A DNA stretch of 64,000 nt. Origin: Vibrio algicola (GTDB lineage Bacteria > Pseudomonadota > Gammaproteobacteria > Enterobacterales > Vibrionaceae). Shown here piece after piece: positions 11,274 to 20,018 of the stretch. Position numbers and translations under genes: made by a program. Where the stretch lies: NCBI RefSeq assembly GCF_009601765.2, contig NZ_CP045699.1, positions 1,054,001-1,118,000 on the forward strand, in the 5' to 3' direction. The notes beneath the pieces are model-generated. The model saw only the letters and a program-made list of their open reading frames with translations, searched no databases and was not told where the DNA came from. Position 1 is the first letter of the stretch; the number at the start of each line of letters is the position of its first letter.

Positions 11274-11316
11274 AAAAAGCGGCATACCTTTATTGGTTGC
11301 CGCTTTTTGTTTTTTA
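11274..11316 (+). terminator. Terminator after ihfB
   Basis: AAAAAGCGGCA / TGCCGCTTTTT hairpin with a 13-base loop, followed by a further T-rich run, 16 bases after the ihfB stop. Confidence 0.85.
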
Positions 11317-11373
11317 ACTCGAAGTTTAATCGAGAAATATTGTTGATATATTGACCATAGTTGAATGTTATAA

Positions 11374-11387
11374 ATGATAGTTATCAT
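11374..11387. promoter_or_regulatory. Palindromic operator-like site upstream of lapAB
   Basis: ATGATA-GT-TATCAT is a perfect 6-bp inverted repeat, 136 bases before lapA. Extended by flanking bases it matches 12 of 19 positions of the classical Fur box when aligned by eye. It could equally be another dimeric regulator's site or chance in AT-rich DNA. Confidence 0.25.
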
Positions 11388-11522
11388 ATAAGAAATTCGC
11401 CAAGTTATGACCGGTATTAACCTTTCGAATAATATTTTGTGCTTTCTACGATTGGTATTGGAGTGTCACCGGAATTTGCTGCATAATTAGAAGTATTGTA
11501 TGGACGCTGATGAGTGCTAATA

Positions 11523-11813
11523 ATGAAAGTTATAAAAATAATAATAGCGATTGCCTTATTTCTTATCGCCCTTGCTTTAGGGGCTCAAAATCAAGAGATG
11601 GTAAAATTTAACTATTTGATTGCTCAAAATGAATTTCATTTATCTACCTTACTGGGTGGTGTCTTCATTGTCGCTTTTGGCCTTGCTTGGTTGATCTTTG
11701 GTAGCTTATATTTAAAATCCAAATTAACCATCGCACGTTTACGAAAGCAATTAGCGAAAAGCAAAAAATCAGTGTCTTCTTCTTCTTCATCACTACCAGA
11801 TATTAAAGGTTAG
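11523..11813 (+). CDS. lapA: Lipopolysaccharide assembly protein LapA
   Basis: A small inner-membrane protein (96 residues from this start) with DUF1049. It has a hydrophobic N-terminal segment, then LGAQNQEMVKFNYLIAQNEF (close to E. coli LGAQNDQQVTFNYLLAQ), a second membrane segment, a basic coiled tail and a serine run. LapA partners LapB in controlling LPS synthesis. The start MKVIKII was preferred to a GTG three codons earlier because it matches the E. coli N-terminus; neither has a strong ribosome site. It lies 12 bases from lapB. Confidence 0.9.
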   Translation: MKVIKIIIAIALFLIALALGAQNQEMVKFNYLIAQNEFHLSTLLGGVFIVAFGLAWLIFGSLYLKSKLTIARLRKQLAKSKKSVSSSSSSLPDIKG

Positions 11814-11825
11814 GTTTATTCGTTA

Positions 11826-12995
11826 ATGCTAGAGCTACTGTTTCTACTATTACCTATTGCAGCCGCTTATGGCTGGTATATGGGTCATCGTAGTGCTCGA
11901 CATGATAAGCAAGAACAATCCCATCAGATCTCTCGACAATACGTCAAGGGTCTTAACTTGCTGCTGTCTGAACAATCTGACAAAGCGGTTGATCAGTTTA
12001 TTGAACTGCTTCAGATCGATGATGAAACCATAGATACCCATCTCGCGTTGGGCAATCTATTTCGTCGTCGTGGCGAAGTTGACCGCGCTATCCGTATTCA
12101 TGAGAATTTGATTTCTCGAGAAGGCTTAACCATAGATCAAAAAAATATCGCACTACAACAATTAGCCAAAGACTATATGGTTTCAGGTTTTTTTGACCGA
12201 GCTGAAAAAATATTTGAACAATTAGTTGAAGAACCTGAACATAAAGAACAAGCCTTGCTGCAACTGGTTACGATTTATCAGCAAACTCGTGAGTGGAGCA
12301 AAGCGATTCAATATGGTGATGCTTTAGTTGCCATGGGCAGAAAAAGAATTCGTCGTGATTTGGCGCATTTTTGGTGTGAACTTGCGATGCATGAAGTCAG
12401 TTTAACCAATACCTCAAAAGCTATTTTGTATTTTAAACGCGCACTCACCGAAGATCCAAAATGTGTGCGAGCTAATATTGCGCTAGGTAATATCTATTTA
12501 GAATCAGAACGTTACAGTGAAACAATCCAATGTTTAGAGAAGGTTCTTGAACAAGATATTGATTTTACTTCAGAAGTACTACCAACACTATCCGACTGCT
12601 ATCATCAAATTGGCAATGATGCCGGTATGCTGGAATTTTTACGCAAATCGATTGGGTTAAAAGCGGGGGTATCCTCCGAGTTAATGTTGGCTCAAATGGT
12701 GGCTCAGCATGAAGGTATAGCTTCGGCTCAGACATTATTAACGAAACAACTGATCAAAAACCCAACCATGAAAGGCTTCTATCGCCTAATTGATTATCAT
12801 ATTGCAGAGGCGGAAGAAGGTCGAGCAAAGGACAGCCTCACCACATTACAAGAGATGGTAGGGGGGCAAATGAAAGCAAAACCTCATTATCAATGTCGTA
12901 AATGTGGCTTTGCGACTCATGCGCTTTATTGGCATTGTCCTTCGTGTAAAGGCTGGGGACTTATCAAGCCTATTCGTGGGTTAGATGGTGAGTAA
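11826..12995 (+). CDS. lapB: Lipopolysaccharide assembly protein LapB (YciM)
   Basis: A 389-residue cytoplasm-facing membrane protein that promotes FtsH-dependent degradation of LpxC and so balances LPS against phospholipid. Features in order are an N-terminal membrane anchor (about 1-20), a long tetratricopeptide array (for example ALGNLFRRRGEVDRAIRIHE and ALGNIYLESERYSETIQCLE), and a C-terminal rubredoxin-like zinc/iron knuckle with Cys 357, 360, 371 and 374. The length equals E. coli LapB. It is co-transcribed with lapA. Confidence 0.96.
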   Translation: MLELLFLLLPIAAAYGWYMGHRSARHDKQEQSHQISRQYVKGLNLLLSEQSDKAVDQFIELLQIDDETIDTHLALGNLFRRRGEVDRAIRIHENLISREGLTIDQKNIALQQLAKDYMVSGFFDRAEKIFEQLVEEPEHKEQALLQLVTIYQQTREWSKAIQYGDALVAMGRKRIRRDLAHFWCELAMHEVSLTNTSKAILYFKRALTEDPKCVRANIALGNIYLESERYSETIQCLEKVLEQDIDFTSEVLPTLSDCYHQIGNDAGMLEFLRKSIGLKAGVSSELMLAQMVAQHEGIASAQTLLTKQLIKNPTMKGFYRLIDYHIAEAEEGRAKDSLTTLQEMVGGQMKAKPHYQCRKCGFATHALYWHCPSCKGWGLIKPIRGLDGE

Positions 12996-13114
12996 AATTA
13001 AGCGATAATAACCAATATAATATAATCGCTAAACCATTGGTCGTTAGTGGATGACATTGCCATTTAGCGGCCAATTGTTTATCTATTATTCGACATATAA
13101 AGTTAGGAGTGACA

Positions 13115-13810
13115 ATGTTAGATCCAAAAGTGATAGTAGCCTTAGACTATGAGAATCAAGCTGATGCGTTAAGCTTTGTTGATAATATTGATCCTAACAG
13201 CTGCCGTTTAAAAGTTGGCAAAGAAATGTTCACTTTATTTGGCCCGGAATTTGTACGTCAACTGCACCAACGTGGATTTTCTGTTTTCCTAGACTTGAAA
13301 TTTCATGATATCCCAAATACTTGCTCAAAAGCAGTTCGCGCGGCAGCAGAACTGGGCGTCTGGATGACCAATGTGCACGCCAGTGGCGGTGAGCGTATGA
13401 TGACCACATCACGCGAAATTCTAGAACCGTATGGAAAAGATCGCCCACTACTGATCGCGGTGACGGTACTCACGAGTATGGAGCAATCTGATCTGGCCGG
13501 TATTGGTCTAGATGTCGAACCACAAACTCAAGTACAGCGTTTAGCGATGCTAACCAAAAATAGTGGTTTAGATGGAGTTGTGTGTTCAGCTCACGAATCA
13601 AGCCTGCTAAAACAAGCGTTAGGGAACGAGTTTAAGTTAATCACACCAGGCATTCGTCCTGCTGGCAGTGCGGCAGGGGATCAACGTCGAATTATGACTC
13701 CGTCGGATGCGATGCAAGCCGGTTCCGATTACCTAGTGATAGGGCGCCCGATCACGCAAGCGAGTAATCCAAACCAAGTGCTGATTGATATTAATGCCAG
13801 GCTGGCTTAA
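13115..13810 (+). CDS. pyrF: Orotidine 5'-phosphate decarboxylase
   Basis: A 231-residue TIM-barrel enzyme that makes UMP from OMP, the last step of de novo pyrimidine synthesis. It has the catalytic [10 protein letters not shown] loop (Asp-Lys-Asp), VTVLTSM and [17 protein letters not shown]. The start at ATG 13115 is favoured because TAGGAG precedes it by 6 bases; a GTG two codons earlier overlaps that site. It follows lapB by about 120 bases, the same neighbour order as E. coli. Confidence 0.97.
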   Translation: MLDPKVIVALDYENQADALSFVDNIDPNSCRLKVGKEMFTLFGPEFVRQLHQRGFSVFLDLKFHDIPNTCSKAVRAAAELGVWMTNVHASGGERMMTTSREILEPYGKDRPLLIAVTVLTSMEQSDLAGIGLDVEPQTQVQRLAMLTKNSGLDGVVCSAHESSLLKQALGNEFKLITPGIRPAGSAAGDQRRIMTPSDAMQAGSDYLVIGRPITQASNPNQVLIDINARLA

Positions 13811-13832
13811 TTAACTGTAGTGGAGAAAGTAA

Positions 13833-13861
13833 TAGGTGGTGTTGAATGAAAGCACCACCTA
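13833..13861 (+). terminator. Stem-loop after pyrF
   Basis: TAGGTGGTG / CACCACCTA, a 9-bp perfect stem with an 11-base loop, 22 bases after pyrF. The following bases (CGTTTACTTTT) are only partly T-rich, so termination is likely but not certain. Confidence 0.55.
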
Positions 13862-13870
13862 CGTTTACTT

Positions 13871-13890
13871 TTAGTTAGTTAGTTAGTTAG
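13871..13890. repeat. Tetranucleotide repeat TTAG x5
   Basis: Five perfect copies of TTAG in the gap between convergent pyrF and the VOC protein gene. It is short and non-coding. Confidence 0.9.
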
Positions 13891-13903
13891 TGAACCAGTA
13901 AGG

Positions 13904-14320
13904 CTATAAATCATTATTTCTTTCACTGGGAATATCACTTAAATATTCTACGAATTCCACCTCAAACCCCGCAGGATCGATGAAATAAACATTACAACGA
14001 AATGGATTATCGGCGCCTGGTTTGGCAATAGAGTAGCCAGCTTGTTGCAGGCGCTCAATCGTAGCACTCAGGTTATTGGTCACATAAGCAAAGTGGGCCA
14101 AGCCGGTTTGATGACCACTTAAGTCTCTATTTTCTCCTACACCATTATCACTGAGTGCAATATAGTAATCGTCATCCCCAAAGTGCAACCAATGTCTTGG
14201 CTTGCCATTCCAATCGCTATCTCCTTCACTGCGAATACTCCAATGCGGAAATGCAGCTTGATAAAAATTGAGCATGGCAGGAACATCACTGACCACCAGA
14301 TTGATGTGTTCTAAATACAT
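13904..14320 (-). CDS. VOC (glyoxalase/bleomycin-resistance) family protein
   Basis: A 138-residue single-chain vicinal-oxygen-chelate protein: LEHINLVVSDVPAMLNFYQ at the N-terminus, GLAHFAYVTNNLSATIERLQ in the middle, and NVYFIDPAGFEVEFVEYLS at the end. Metal-ligand positions His (in LEHINL), His (GLAHFAY) and Glu (FEVEFVEY) are visible, so it probably binds a divalent metal. The substrate cannot be told from sequence. The start at the MYLEHIN ATG has AAGG 9 bases before it; earlier in-frame ATGs do not. Confidence 0.8.
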   Translation of the reverse strand: MYLEHINLVVSDVPAMLNFYQAAFPHWSIRSEGDSDWNGKPRHWLHFGDDDYYIALSDNGVGENRDLSGHQTGLAHFAYVTNNLSATIERLQQAGYSIAKPGADNPFRCNVYFIDPAGFEVEFVEYLSDIPSERNNDL

Positions 14321-14416
14321 TGCTTTCATCCTTGTCATTGTTATTTTCACACACTTTGATTATCTTTAATTGAGCGGAGCTGTGTTATACTTTGTGCTCA
14401 AGTGAAGAGGTAAATC

Positions 14417-15232
14417 ATGACAAAACCACTACTATTCCATAAATCATATCAACATCCAACCAGTACTGAGTGGGTGGTATTTGTGCATGGTGCAGGTGGC
14501 AGTTCTGCGATTTGGTTTAAGCAACTTAAAGCTTACCGTGAACACTTTAATATCCTACTAATTGATTTGCGTGGTCATGGCCGCTCAAATAAAATCATTA
14601 AAGATATCATAACCAAAAGTTACTCCTTTAAAGATGTGACCCTCGATGTTATTCAAGTCATCGATCATATGAAAATTGCATCGGCGCACTTTGTTGCAAT
14701 TTCACTTGGCACTATTATTGTGCGTAATTTAGCAGAGTTACAGCCTGAACGAGTAAGAAGTATGGTATTAGGTGGGGCAATCACCCGTTTAAATACCCGT
14801 TCTCAAGTGTTAGTTAAGCTCGGCGATATGTGCAAACACGTCTTGCCTTATATGTGGTTATACAGCTTGTTTGCCTATGTCATCATGCCTCAATCGAGTC
14901 AAAAAGAATCACGTCATTTATTCATTAATGAAGCCAAAAAACTGTGCCAAAAAGAATTTAAACGTTGGTTTAAGCTGTCTGCGGATGTGAACCCTATGAT
15001 GCGCTACTTTCGTGAACGAGAATTAGCGATCCCAACCCTTTATTTGATGGGGGATATGGATTACATGTTTATTCGCCCAGTGAAAGAGATGGTTAAAAAA
15101 CATAAGTTAAGCCAATTATGCGAGCTGCCAAATTGTGGTCATGTTTGTAATATAGAAAAACCGCAAGAATTCAATTTTCATTCCATCGCTTTCATTCATC
15201 AACATAGCAACGCAATCAACACAGCAACGTGA
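14417..15232 (+). CDS. Alpha/beta hydrolase
   Basis: A 271-residue cytosolic alpha/beta-hydrolase-fold protein. It shows the oxyanion region FVHGAGGSSAIWFKQ, DLRGHGRS, a nucleophile elbow AISLG (Ser in place, with Ala instead of the usual first Gly), an acid residue around LMGDMDYMF, and a catalytic His in NCGHVCNIEKP. The substrate is unknown. The gene is preceded by AGAGG six bases before the ATG. It is monocistronic between the VOC gene and the DUF2007 end of the ynj operon. Confidence 0.82.
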   Translation: MTKPLLFHKSYQHPTSTEWVVFVHGAGGSSAIWFKQLKAYREHFNILLIDLRGHGRSNKIIKDIITKSYSFKDVTLDVIQVIDHMKIASAHFVAISLGTIIVRNLAELQPERVRSMVLGGAITRLNTRSQVLVKLGDMCKHVLPYMWLYSLFAYVIMPQSSQKESRHLFINEAKKLCQKEFKRWFKLSADVNPMMRYFRERELAIPTLYLMGDMDYMFIRPVKEMVKKHKLSQLCELPNCGHVCNIEKPQEFNFHSIAFIHQHSNAINTAT

Positions 15233-15273
15233 CAGCTTAAGAATTCGTTTGTTGTGGGTTTACGCAGAGTAGA

Positions 15274-15588
15274 TTATTCGACTCTTTGAGCTTCACAATT
15301 CCAGCATAAAGGAAATTGTGCTTCTACCATCTCGCCACAGGTATCGCATTGCCAATCAGGCGCATATTCAACCGGTTGCGTTTCGTAATCGGAGATGATC
15401 GTTCTTGCTTGTGACTCATCTTGTTGATGCAATAACCAAATGTAAGGGTCGGTTTCATTGCTAAATGGGATTTCACCTTTAAGACTAAATAAATCTTCCG
15501 CGTATACCTTCGCTTCAATTCCTTGGCTTTGCAATAAACCACATACGATATGCGCCTCAATTGGGTTACTGGCACTGTAGATTTTCAT
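15274..15588 (-). CDS. DUF2007-type signal-transducing protein with zinc ribbon
   Basis: A 104-residue protein. Residues 1 to about 70 resemble the DUF2007 ferredoxin-like fold (KIYSASNPIEAHIVCGLLQS then GIEAKVYAEDL). The C-terminus is a zinc knuckle, CDTCGEMVEAQFPLCWNC, with two CxxC pairs. Its start overlaps the stop of the CDP-alcohol phosphatidyltransferase gene by 4 bases (ATGA type), so it is the last gene of the ynj operon. Its function is unknown in general. The zinc ribbon suggests protein or nucleic-acid contact. Confidence 0.78.
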   Translation of the reverse strand: MKIYSASNPIEAHIVCGLLQSQGIEAKVYAEDLFSLKGEIPFSNETDPYIWLLHQQDESQARTIISDYETQPVEYAPDWQCDTCGEMVEAQFPLCWNCEAQRVE

Positions 15589-16223
15589 TCTGATCCCTTA
15601 TTACGTGATTGAGCGTGCAGGTTAAGAGTGTGAAACCCTGACCAAATTCGATTTGCAGTGGTGATAAAGCACAGCGAGGCAAAAATATAGGCAAATATTG
15701 CGAAGTGCTGCGGCCATAAACAACAAATAATAAATAATGCGATTGTCTCGCTGCCTTCGGTGATCCCTGCGATATAATACAAAGACTTATTTGGGTAAAT
15801 AGGGTTATCAATTCCCAATTTTGCCGCCACTGATGCAAAGGCTAAAAAACTGCTTCCTGTACCGACAAACGAAACTAATAGTATTGCACCCGCAATGGCA
15901 TTTTGTTGTGGCTCGGCCAGAATAAACCCTAATGGCATTAGCGCATAAAACATAAAATCTAAGCTGATATCTAAAAATCCGCCAGCTTCGGTGATCTTGC
16001 TTTGTCTGGCGATCGCCCCATCTAATCCATCAGCAATGCGATTAATAATAATGAGGAGCAACGCTAAAGTGTAATGCTGAGACCAGAGTGCAGGCAGTGC
16101 CAATAGACCAATTAAAAAGCCCACGACAGTAACTTGGTTGGCGCTAATATTGCGCTTGATGAGAAGGTTAGCCCCTACAGTTAAAGGCTTTTTAATGTAA
16201 GGAATAATATGTTTATCGAACAT
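15585..16223 (-). CDS. ynjF: CDP-alcohol phosphatidyltransferase family protein (YnjF-like)
   Basis: A 212-residue integral membrane protein with about six hydrophobic segments. It carries the family motif ADGLDGAIARQSKITEAG followed by GFLDISLD, which has the metal-binding aspartates DxxD and DxxxD and a loop one residue shorter than the textbook spacing. Such enzymes move a phosphatidyl or related group from CDP-alcohols to an acceptor. The acceptor here is not known. It overlaps the ATP-binding gene upstream by 11 bases and the DUF2007 gene downstream by 4, so translation is coupled to the transporter. E. coli has the same ynjBCD-(E)-F neighbourhood. Confidence 0.85.
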   Translation of the reverse strand: MFDKHIIPYIKKPLTVGANLLIKRNISANQVTVVGFLIGLLALPALWSQHYTLALLLIIINRIADGLDGAIARQSKITEAGGFLDISLDFMFYALMPLGFILAEPQQNAIAGAILLVSFVGTGSSFLAFASVAAKLGIDNPIYPNKSLYYIAGITEGSETIALFIICCLWPQHFAIFAYIFASLCFITTANRIWSGFHTLNLHAQSRNKGSE

Positions 16224-16926
16224 GCATTTTGCTCTTGGTTAAATGGTCGTCGTTTTTGATTAATGTATTGGCTAAGTTACCAGCGTTATTACTTAATTGC
16301 CCCCATTCCAAGATAGATCCTGAAGGCGGTGCATCATTGCGATCATGACTTACCATCAAGGTTGGAATTTGATGCTCAGATAATTGGGCAAAGACCCATT
16401 GTCGAAAACTGCTACGAGAGTGTTGATCTAACTGACTAAAAGGTTCATCGAGTAAAGCGACTTTTGGTTTGGCTTGCAACATACGCAATAAACTAATGCG
16501 GGCCCTTTGCCCTCCCGATATTTGTGTTGGCATCGAATAAGCCAGTGGTTGTAATTCAACCTCTTGAAGGCAAGCTAATGCAAGGGATTTTCGTTGCTGT
16601 TTCTTGATGTTGTCCGGTAGGGCGATGGCGATATTTTCCCAAACATTTAAGTGCGGAAAGAGTAAATCATCCTGGAATAACAACCCGACTTGTCTTAGGT
16701 GCGGCGCTAATAAATGAATGTCATCACCATCAATACTCATATTCCCTTTGAGAGTAAAATCGGCGGCTAAATGTCCAGCTATGGCACTGAGTAGAGTCGA
16801 TTTTCCGCAGCCGCTTGGTCCCATGATAGTGATAATTTCACCAGCTGGAATACTAAGATTTACCCCACGGCATAAATACTCACCGTTGTGAGCTTGGATA
16901 TCGAGGTCTTGTAATACTAAACTCAT
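16213..16926 (-). CDS. ynjD: ABC transporter ATP-binding protein (YnjD-like)
   Basis: A 237-residue ABC ATPase with Walker A GPSGCGKST (36-44), Q-loop LLFQDDLLFPHLNVWENIA, signature ISGGQRARISLLRML, Walker B VALLDEPFSQLD and the H-loop SHD. The resemblance to ThiQ/PotA-type importers fits the binding protein and fused permease encoded upstream. The start at 16926 overlaps the permease stop in an ATGA arrangement. A longer in-frame extension (to 17085) lies inside the permease gene and is not plausible. Substrate unknown. Confidence 0.9.
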   Translation of the reverse strand: MSLVLQDLDIQAHNGEYLCRGVNLSIPAGEIITIMGPSGCGKSTLLSAIAGHLAADFTLKGNMSIDGDDIHLLAPHLRQVGLLFQDDLLFPHLNVWENIAIALPDNIKKQQRKSLALACLQEVELQPLAYSMPTQISGGQRARISLLRMLQAKPKVALLDEPFSQLDQHSRSSFRQWVFAQLSEHQIPTLMVSHDRNDAPPSGSILEWGQLSNNAGNLANTLIKNDDHLTKSKMHVR

Positions 16927-18716
16927 TTCACCAGCCTTTTGTGAGTATTTGGATGCAAGCCTGATGATTGTTTTGTTTGATGTGTCGATGTCATCGAGGC
17001 TGTTTTTGGGCGGACTCTTGTTGGGCGGAATCTTGATGTTGCAGTCCAAGTATGGAAGCTCAACTTGCTTAAATATCGCCGACACTTATTGGCACTCAGA
17101 GCAATAACAAAAAAGATCAAAGGTAATAAAGCTTGCCACAGGGCATATAAAGCCATAATGCGACGATCATGGCCACTGGATAATGCAACCGCTTCGGTGG
17201 TTAAAGTGCTTATCCGTCCCGCGCCTAACATTTGAGTTGGCAAGTATTGAGCTAAGCTGACACTGATGCCAACCGCCCATGCAAACACAATAGCATTAAA
17301 TAAGATCGGCATTTTTACTTTTAACCATGCTCGCCATGGAGACAAGCCTAAACTTTGCGCCGTTTGAGTAAGCCTGATTGGAAAGCTTTTCCACGGGCCA
17401 TCAAGCGCCATATAAATATAAGGGAAAGCAAAAAAGCAATGGGCCCATAATACCCAGAGATAATAAGGCGAACTTTCAAACCACAAGGTGGCCACTTGAA
17501 TACCAAATAATAACGAAAGTTGCGGGATCAACATCGGCAGTGCAATAAGATAAATTGGAAGTGCCAAACGATATTTCTGACGATATTCATGCGCGATAAT
17601 CGCTAAAATTAACGCGGCTAAACTGCTGAGTAAGGCAATATAAACACTGGTGAGTAAAGTTTGCTGAATATACGGCCACTCGCTGAACCAAAAACGCCCG
17701 CTCCAATGTGAGGGCAATAGGTCGGGAAACGACCAACGCAAAGCAAAGGTCCAAATTAAGATCATTGGAATAACGGCAATACTGACTGATGCAATGATAG
17801 GAAAGGTCAGATTGGCAATGCGCCAACGCCGTTTACTGGTCGAGTCTGTGCGTCGTCCACGGATTAACCATTGTCGTTGATAGCTTAAAAAATAAACTTC
17901 AAGCGCCCATAAAAAGGCAATTAATGCACTGCATAGCAGAAAGAGGATCGCCGCGCCTGCCGCCGCCCTAGGGAGTAAAGCCAGATCGGGTTGGTTAAAC
18001 CATTGCCAAACCAACACCGCAAAAGTAGGAGGGTTAGTCGGGCCGACTATCCAACTGACATCGACTACTGAGGCAGAATAAGCGATCACAGTAAATAATG
18101 GAAAGCGTATATGTTTCCACCATTGTGGCAAGATCAAACGCCACCACGCTTGTGTATTTGAGTACTGCAAACTGTGCGCAACTTGTAGTGTTTGTTTTAC
18201 TTTTAGATTATTTAAAATAGGGATGCTCATTAGCAATAGAAAAGGGGTTTCTTTGATAGCTAATGCGATAGAAAGACCGATAGCATATTGATCCGGTACA
18301 GAAATCCAAGTGGATCCCGAGTGAGTGTCAAGCAGTGATTCAATCAGCCTTGCCAGCCATCCAGTATCGGAAAATAAAAATAAAAAACCGATGGCAAACG
18401 CAACATGTGGCAACGCTAATAGAGGGGCGAGTGTTTTTTCTATTCGTTGCCATGCTTTAGTTTGCCAGTAGCTTTGCAAAATACTAAAACAAGCGATAGC
18501 GGCAATAAAGGTACTCAATAATGCGCTCCACACCGAAAGCATAAGTGATTGCCATACTCCCGGCCAATCAAAAACTTGTATAAAAGCTAAGAGATTAACA
18601 TGATGGCTTCCCAATACCGGAATGTAGTTAAATGCAGGTAGCACCATGCCGACCACCCCAGGCAGTAATGGAAAAATAGCAATCATTAACACCAACACAT
18701 AACCGACTCTAAGCAT
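16923..18716 (-). CDS. ynjC: ABC transporter permease, two fused membrane domains (YnjC-like)
   Basis: A 597-residue inner-membrane protein with roughly twelve hydrophobic segments arranged as two tandem permease domains, each with an EAA-like cytoplasmic loop (for example LPQWWKHIRFPLF in the first and KVKMPILFNAIVFA in the second). The E. coli homologue is near 510 residues. About 50 extra residues form a basic, Ser/Thr/Pro-rich C-terminal tail before the stop. It works with ynjB and ynjD, and lies 56 bases after ynjB. Substrate unknown. Confidence 0.88.
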   Translation of the reverse strand: MLRVGYVLVLMIAIFPLLPGVVGMVLPAFNYIPVLGSHHVNLLAFIQVFDWPGVWQSLMLSVWSALLSTFIAAIACFSILQSYWQTKAWQRIEKTLAPLLALPHVAFAIGFLFLFSDTGWLARLIESLLDTHSGSTWISVPDQYAIGLSIALAIKETPFLLLMSIPILNNLKVKQTLQVAHSLQYSNTQAWWRLILPQWWKHIRFPLFTVIAYSASVVDVSWIVGPTNPPTFAVLVWQWFNQPDLALLPRAAAGAAILFLLCSALIAFLWALEVYFLSYQRQWLIRGRRTDSTSKRRWRIANLTFPIIASVSIAVIPMILIWTFALRWSFPDLLPSHWSGRFWFSEWPYIQQTLLTSVYIALLSSLAALILAIIAHEYRQKYRLALPIYLIALPMLIPQLSLLFGIQVATLWFESSPYYLWVLWAHCFFAFPYIYMALDGPWKSFPIRLTQTAQSLGLSPWRAWLKVKMPILFNAIVFAWAVGISVSLAQYLPTQMLGAGRISTLTTEAVALSSGHDRRIMALYALWQALLPLIFFVIALSANKCRRYLSKLSFHTWTATSRFRPTRVRPKTASMTSTHQTKQSSGLHPNTHKRLVK

Positions 18717-18772
18717 ACGACTCCAATGAGTGTGGGATTGTTTTTTGTTGATAAATCTTTATGCAAGTCAAG

Positions 18773-19930
18773 CTATTGACCATATCGTTGTAGCCAAGCT
18801 TGTTCTAAAGCGCTTTGCCAACTTGGGTGAGGCTCTGCAACCGATGGAAATAATTGAGTCTTTTTAGCATCGCCCATTAGGTATTTCGCTTGTAATACTG
18901 ATGGGTCGCCCCAGACATCAAGATCGCCTTTGTGGGATTGTGCGGCAGGGCTGAGTAAGAAATTAATCACCACCAAAGCGCCTTCTTTACTCGCAGCATT
19001 CCAAGGTATGGCTAAAAAGTGAATGTTGGACAGTGCGCCAGATTGCCAAGCAAATGTACTGGTAGTGGTGGCAAGTTTGCCCGCAGCTTGAGCAGAAAAA
19101 ACTTCATTGGGGTTAAAAGTTAGTGCCATATCAATTTGACCGTCATCAAGCATTTGGATGAGTTCAGGTTGATTAATAGGGAATTGTTTACCTTGTTTCC
19201 AAGCCACTGGGTGCAGTTGATCTAAATAGGCCCACAAAGGCGCCGTTACGGTAGCGAAATCCACTTCTTCGACAGGTTTATTGAGTACGGTCGGATCACT
19301 CGCCAGTTCAATTAATAAGGCTTTTAAAAAGCTAGTGCCATGAAATTGCGGCGGTTTAGGGTAAGTGACTTTACCTGGGTGGGCTTTGGCATAGCGAAGT
19401 AGGCTTTGCGCGGATGTTGGTGGTTGGTTTAAGGTATTTTTGTCATAGATAAATACCAATTGACCGATACCCCATGGCGCTTCAAGCCCTAGCGTTGGTT
19501 CTGAGAAATCTTTTTCGACCGGCAGCGTTTTATCCACCAGTGTCCAGTTCGGCAGTTGATGAACAAAGGGGCCTAATAATAAGTGATTTTGTTTCATGGA
19601 CTTAAAGTTTTCGCCATTGATCCAAACCATATCAACACTACCAGATTGATCTTTTCCTGCGGCTTTTTCAGCGATTAAGCGAGCGGTGGTTTCTGCAATA
19701 TCGGTAACCTTAACATGATGCAAATTAATCCCATATTGCTGTTTAACTTGTATGCCAACCCAGCGTAAATATTGGTTGATTTCCTGGCTGCCACCCCAAG
19801 CATTAAAATACACATTTTGTCCTTTGGCTTTCGTTTCTACATCGGACCAATTATTGTCATTAGCAGAAGCACTAAAGCTTGATAAGGTACTTGATACCGC
19901 GAGTAAGCAAACAAATAAAAAACCTTTCAT
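18773..19930 (-). CDS. ynjB: ABC transporter periplasmic substrate-binding protein (YnjB-like)
   Basis: A 385-residue secreted protein with a Sec signal peptide (MKGFLFVCLLAVSSTLSSF then SASA, cleavage near residue 24). The mature part resembles family 1/6 binding proteins (VYFNAWGGSQEINQYLRWV, GEDF/GENF-type core, VDMVWINGENFKSM, LTFNPNEVFSAQAAG). The start at 19930 has AAGGA about 5 bases before it; the ATG two codons earlier abuts that site. First gene of the operon. The ligand is unknown; related YnjB proteins are also uncharacterised. Confidence 0.88.
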   Translation of the reverse strand: MKGFLFVCLLAVSSTLSSFSASANDNNWSDVETKAKGQNVYFNAWGGSQEINQYLRWVGIQVKQQYGINLHHVKVTDIAETTARLIAEKAAGKDQSGSVDMVWINGENFKSMKQNHLLLGPFVHQLPNWTLVDKTLPVEKDFSEPTLGLEAPWGIGQLVFIYDKNTLNQPPTSAQSLLRYAKAHPGKVTYPKPPQFHGTSFLKALLIELASDPTVLNKPVEEVDFATVTAPLWAYLDQLHPVAWKQGKQFPINQPELIQMLDDGQIDMALTFNPNEVFSAQAAGKLATTTSTFAWQSGALSNIHFLAIPWNAASKEGALVVINFLLSPAAQSHKGDLDVWGDPSVLQAKYLMGDAKKTQLFPSVAEPHPSWQSALEQAWLQRYGQ

Positions 19931-20018
19931 ATCCATCCTTGTCGTTTATTCCATGTTGCAATTTTATTCTAGTAAAGTAGACACTCGCATAAGCAGAAAA
20001 CTTTCATCAAAATAGATA

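Noticed and set aside
16927..17085. N-terminal extension of the ynjD frame
   Set aside because: It overlaps the permease gene. The ATPase starts properly at 16926 with a stop-start overlap.
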